From the NCBI GenBank assembly GCA_964471755.1, contig CAYYJM010000282.1, positions 1 to 7,833 of the forward strand: 7,833 nucleotides of DNA. Direction: 5' to 3'. The translations under genes and the position numbers were made by a program. Below are positions 6,501 to 7,833 of the stretch, piece by piece. Origin of the DNA: CAYYJM01 sp964471755. GTDB lineage: Bacteria; Planctomycetota; Planctomycetia; Gemmatales; Gemmataceae. Positions within the stretch are counted from its first letter, which is position 1; every line of letters starts with the position of its first letter. The notes under the pieces were generated by a model. The model was given only the letters and a program-made list of their open reading frames with translations, was not told where the DNA came from and made no database searches.

Positions 6501-7833
6501 ATGAGAAAGCCGATTCTCACGCTCGTCCTGTCGTTCCTCGTGCTGGCCCACCTCGGCCAGGCCGATCCGCCAGAGCCCGCCGCAGCCGCCGGCATCAAGG
6601 TCGCCACGTTCGACGTGGACGCGACGCCACCACTCGGCTCCGCGATGGCCTATGACCCCGTCAAGCGACTCGACGAACTCACGCTCCGCTGTCGTGGCAT
6701 TGTCATCCTCGGGGCTGGCAGCCCGATCGTCCTCTGCGCGGTGGACTGGATCGGCATCGCCAACGAGGGGCACGATCAGTTCCGCGAGATCCTGGCTCAC
6801 GCCGCCGGCACGACGCGGGAGCGCGTCGCCGTCCACACGCTGCATCAGCACGACGCGCCCGGCTGCGACATCACCGCCGAGCGACTTATCCGCACCCTGC
6901 ACCTGAAGAACTTCGGCCGGTTCGAGAGTACCTTCCACCGCGAGGTCATGCAGCGGGCCGCCGAGGCGATCAAACGTGCGATCGCCACCGCCCAGCCGGC
7001 CACGCACCACGGCTGGGGCGTCGCGAAGGTCAAGGAGATCGCCTCGAACCGTCGCATTCTCGGCCCCGACGGCAAGGTCCGCGCCGTCCGCTTCACCGCG
7101 ACGAGGGACCCCAAACTGCGAGCCGAGCCAGAGGGCGTCATCGATCCGGAACTGTCCCTGCTGTCGTTCTGGAATGGCGACAGGCCGATCGCGCTGATCA
7201 GCTACTACGCCTGTCATCCGCAGAGCTACTACCGCACTGGCATCCCGAGCCCGGACTTCCCCGGCATCGCCCGGTTCATCCGTGGTCAGGCCGTCCCCGA
7301 GGCGCTCCACGTTCACTTCAACGGAGCGGGCGGCAACATCGGCGCGGGCAAGTACAACGATGGCGCGAAGGAGAACCGCATGGTTCTCGCTCAGCGCCTG
7401 GCCGACGGTATGAAGCAGGCCCTGGCTGCGACGAAGAAGGTTCCGCTCACTCCCCGGGACGTCGGCTGGCAGACGGTCCCGGTCAAGCTCCCGGTGGCAC
7501 CGCACCTCAACGGCCCCGACCTGATCAAGGACCTGCAAACCGAACCGGCTCGCGGCTACGTCTCCAAGGCCGATCAGCTGGCCTGGGTCGTCCGTTGCAA
7601 GGCGGGCCACGCCATCGATGTCGGCTGCCTGCGTGTCGGTGAGGCACGGGTGTTGCATCTGCCGGGCGAACTGTTCGTCGAGTACCAACTCGCCGCCAAG
7701 AAGATGCGGCCGGACCTGCACGTTGCAATGGCCGCCTATGGCGATTATGGCCCGGCCTACATCGGCACGACGAAAGCCTACGCCGAAGGTGGCTATGAGA
7801 CCAGCCAGCGGGCAAGCAACGTCGCGCCGGAAG
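6501..7833 (+). CDS. Secreted neutral/alkaline ceramidase-like protein, 3' end beyond window
   Basis: 444 codons are visible with no stop before the window edge. Residues 1-21 (MRKPILTLVLSFLVLAHLGQA) form a Sec-type signal peptide with a likely cut after LGQA, so the product acts in the periplasm or outside. The rest resembles the N-terminal metallohydrolase domain of neutral/alkaline non-lysosomal ceramidases. Metal-ligand-like motifs occur in the family order: HQHDAP (115-120), ACHPQSY (237-243), HLPGELF (386-392) and GPAYIGTT (417-424). They would supply two His, E390 and Y420. The segment aligned to the catalytic-Ser loop (GDVSPN in true ceramidases) reads NGAGGNIGAGKYND (274-287) and has no Ser. 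Similar secreted proteins are common in planctomycetes, and their substrates are not known to me. Ceramide hydrolysis should therefore not be assumed. The ATG at 6501 is chosen because the signal peptide begins there. Confidence 0.85.
   Translation, partial: MRKPILTLVLSFLVLAHLGQADPPEPAAAAGIKVATFDVDATPPLGSAMAYDPVKRLDELTLRCRGIVILGAGSPIVLCAVDWIGIANEGHDQFREILAHAAGTTRERVAVHTLHQHDAPGCDITAERLIRTLHLKNFGRFESTFHREVMQRAAEAIKRAIATAQPATHHGWGVAKVKEIASNRRILGPDGKVRAVRFTATRDPKLRAEPEGVIDPELSLLSFWNGDRPIALISYYACHPQSYYRTGIPSPDFPGIARFIRGQAVPEALHVHFNGAGGNIGAGKYNDGAKENRMVLAQRLADGMKQALAATKKVPLTPRDVGWQTVPVKLPVAPHLNGPDLIKDLQTEPARGYVSKADQLAWVVRCKAGHAIDVGCLRVGEARVLHLPGELFVEYQLAAKKMRPDLHVAMAAYGDYGPAYIGTTKAYAEGGYETSQRASNVAPE

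Noticed and set aside
6498..7721. 407-aa open frame on the minus strand opposite the ceramidase-like gene
   Set aside because: The plus strand encodes a signal peptide and ordered ceramidase-family motifs over the same stretch; the antisense product has no recognisable motif and would begin without a promoter or ribosome binding site that I can see.

Overview
The window is GC-rich and gene-dense. It looks like a chromosomal piece of a free-living, high-GC Gram-negative bacterium, most likely a planctomycete. That guess rests on the combination of a long U32/DUF3656 protein, an Uma2-family nuclease, a secreted ceramidase-like protein with a degenerate nucleophile region, and CCCACCCTAC-type repeat sequence. 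No rRNA or other taxonomic marker is present, so the assignment is an inference.

Layout. Bases 1-201 are non-coding as far as I can see. They hold a 21-bp imperfect direct repeat and a sigma70-like promoter. A U32 'peptidase' (RlhA-type, 893 aa) runs on + from 202 to 2883. Only 28 bp separate it from the 3' end of a convergent gene on -, a 638-aa P-loop ATPase (4828 to 2912). Upstream of the ATPase on the same strand lie a HigA-type antitoxin (5301 to 4894), a HigB-type toxin (5647 to 5288, overlapping higA by 14 bp) and an Uma2-family PD-(D/E)XK protein (6377 to 5748). From a 123-bp divergent intergenic region, a secreted neutral-ceramidase-like protein is read on + from 6501 and is cut off by the window end (444 codons visible).

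How they fit together. U32 proteins of this type are Fe-S proteins linked to rRNA hydroxylation, so the first gene is probably housekeeping. The four minus-strand genes (uma2, higB, higA, ATPase) have gaps of 100, -14 and 65 bp. They may form a small accessory or defence-like block between two unrelated genes. higB-higA is a confident type II toxin-antitoxin pair. Linking the ATPase or Uma2 protein to it is inferred from strand and spacing alone. The ceramidase-like protein carries a signal peptide and would act outside the cytoplasm. The U32 and uma2 genes have close matches to a sigma70 promoter and share the exact 10-mer GTACAATGGC at their -10 sites. I saw no tRNA, rRNA, CRISPR array, insertion sequence or convincing hairpin terminator.
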